From positions 62,001 to 126,000 of the forward strand of contig CAJXNM010000001.1 in the NCBI GenBank assembly GCA_913057135.1: a stretch of DNA of 64,000 bases. Reading direction: 5' to 3'. The position numbers and the translations under genes are program-made. The notes beneath the pieces were generated by a model. That model was not told the origin of the DNA, did no database searches, and saw only the letters and a list, made by a program, of their open reading frames with translations. Shown in pieces: positions 63,023-64,000 of this stretch. Source of the stretch: an uncultured Halieaceae bacterium (GTDB taxonomy: Bacteria > Pseudomonadota > Gammaproteobacteria > Pseudomonadales > Halieaceae). Numbering within the stretch: position 1 is the stretch's first letter; each line of letters opens with the position of its first letter.

Positions 63023-64000
63023 TTAGAACGGCAAATCTTCAACGCCTATGTCAACCAGGGCTCTACGCAAAACACCGGTGACGCGATTGAGGCTTGTTTC
63101 ATCGTTGCCTTCAAAACGAAATTCTAATGCCGCCTCGTGGTCGCAGGCACGAACCAAGCCCCAGCCATCGGCATAGTCGATTCGGAAACCATCGAGAGTC
63201 GTTACCCGAGCTCCCGAGAACTCTGCACCGTTATTGCTGAGCGTGTTTAGCACCGCCGTGCTGTGGCCCTCGTCCACAGCTAGCCGTAACATCGAGGTGA
63301 TGTTCGATTGAGGCAGGTCTGCGACCAAGTCGGCATAGCTGCTGCTAGCCATAGCCAGTAGCTCAAGTAAGCGGGCACAGCCGTACATGGCGTCGCTAAA
63401 GCCATACCAGCGGTCGTTGATAAACACGTGGCCGTCGAACTCACCCCCAAGCGCCGCGTTCGTTTCCAGTACTTTGCGATAAACGAAGGCATCACCGCTC
63501 TGCACCATAAGAGCTCGTCCGCCCGCTTTGGTGATGTAAGGTGCAAGATGCCGGCTGCTGCTTACGTCATAGACCACATCAGCCCCTGGATTGCGCTCGA
63601 GAATATCTTGCGCCAGAAGCATCATCAGTTGGTCGGTCGCCACCGCTTCGCCGGTATTGGTCACTGTAAACAGTTGGTCCCCATCGGGGCCAAGCAGTAC
63701 GCCCAGGTCCGCGCCCTCGGCTTGGACTCTCTGCCCCAGTTGTTCAAGGGCCACTGATCGCTGCCAGTTCTCAGGCCGTTGCGAGGGGTCTGCAAGATTC
63801 AACTCAATGACCTCGCAGTCCAGAGCACCCAGTAGAGTTTCCGCCAGGCTGTTCACTAGTCCAAAGTTGAAGTCGACGACGACTTTTAATGGCAGTGCCA
63901 GCGACACATCCATGACAATACGATCGATATAGTCGCTTGCAGGGTCTTGGCGTGTGGCGTAGCCGTTACCGGTGACTTGCAGACCTTCCCGTATGCCCAA
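63023..64000 (-). CDS. AlgC-like phosphomannomutase/phosphoglucomutase family protein, degenerate active site (5' part beyond window)
   Basis: About 325 C-terminal residues are visible and the N-terminus lies outside. Fold and position (dut-algC-argB order) point to AlgC: for example GHVFINDRWYGFSDAMYGCARLLELL and TTLDGFRIDYADGWGLVRA align well. Key loops are changed. The metal loop DGDGDR is GPDGDQ (63674-63691), the sugar loop GEMSGH is GEFDGH (63428-63445), the phosphate loop RASNTTP is RACDHEA (63131-63151), and KTGHS is QSGDA. It may be a pseudoenzyme or have a different substrate. The catalytic serine loop is not in view. Confidence 0.85.
   Translation of the reverse strand: MGIREGLQVTGNGYATRQDPASDYIDRIVMDVSLALPLKVVVDFNFGLVNSLAETLLGALDCEVIELNLADPSQRPENWQRSVALEQLGQRVQAEGADLGVLLGPDGDQLFTVTNTGEAVATDQLMMLLAQDILERNPGADVVYDVSSSRHLAPYITKAGGRALMVQSGDAFVYRKVLETNAALGGEFDGHVFINDRWYGFSDAMYGCARLLELLAMASSSYADLVADLPQSNITSMLRLAVDEGHSTAVLNTLSNNGAEFSGARVTTLDGFRIDYADGWGLVRACDHEAALEFRFEGNDETSLNRVTGVLRRALVDIGVEDLPF

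Overview
This window is the replication-origin region of a gammaproteobacterial chromosome. Gene content and order closely follow Pseudomonas and its relatives. The left block is LysM/def/fmt/rsmB/trkA/trkH, glyQS and gyrB-recF-dnaN-dnaA. The centre is rpmH-rnpA-yidD-yidC-mnmE, mnmG-rsmG-parAB, the atp operon and glmU/glmS. The right block is recG, ridA, spoT, rpoZ, gmk, yicC, rph, crc, pyrE, argB and an algC-like gene. A TRAP transporter, SlmA, Crc and the moderately high GC content suggest a free-living, probably marine, Cellvibrionales/Halieaceae-like organism. That placement is inferred from gene content, not from a phylogeny. No rRNA or tRNA genes, CRISPR arrays, transposases or phage genes were seen.

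Layout. At 1-13.2 kb are a LysM protein, the N-formyl-methionine pair def-fmt with rsmB, the Trk potassium system, djlA, a lipid A-type acyltransferase, and glyQ-glyS-rmuC as one overlapping run. At 13.3-19.6 kb gyrB, recF, dnaN and dnaA run leftward from the origin. Two perfect parS sites lie inside recF. The 743-bp dnaA-rpmH gap (19.61-20.36 kb) looks like oriC: one perfect DnaA box sits inside an inverted repeat, next to an AT-rich stretch. At 20.36-39.6 kb nearly everything runs rightward: ribosome/RNase P/membrane insertase genes, tRNA-modification genes, parAB, the nine-gene atp operon with a promoter and terminator, and glmU-glmS for UDP-GlcNAc supply. A second gene-free stretch of 520 bp between mnmE and mnmG carries DnaA-box-like sequences and shares a 14-mer with oriC.

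At 39.6-47.8 kb are accessory-flavoured genes: a small secreted protein, a two-SPOR-domain membrane protein, uvrD, and a TRAP transporter whose binding protein faces away from its membrane subunits with a thioesterase between them. At 47.8-64 kb are yaaA, a FemAB-like protein, ubiA, recG, a YeeZ-like dehydrogenase, ridA, spoT-rpoZ-gmk-yicC, rph, a nuclease-dead crc, pyrE, a DUF4124-like coiled-coil protein, slmA, argB and the 3' part of an algC-like gene. The signature loops of that last gene are largely replaced.

The genes join replication start (DnaA, DnaN, gyrase), segregation (ParAB-parS), nucleoid occlusion (SlmA), energy production, (p)ppGpp signalling and nucleotide supply. The points most worth a second look are the AlgC-like apparent pseudoenzyme, the possible two-part origin, the missing standard start codon of rnpA, and the repeated tryptophan motifs in the SPOR protein.
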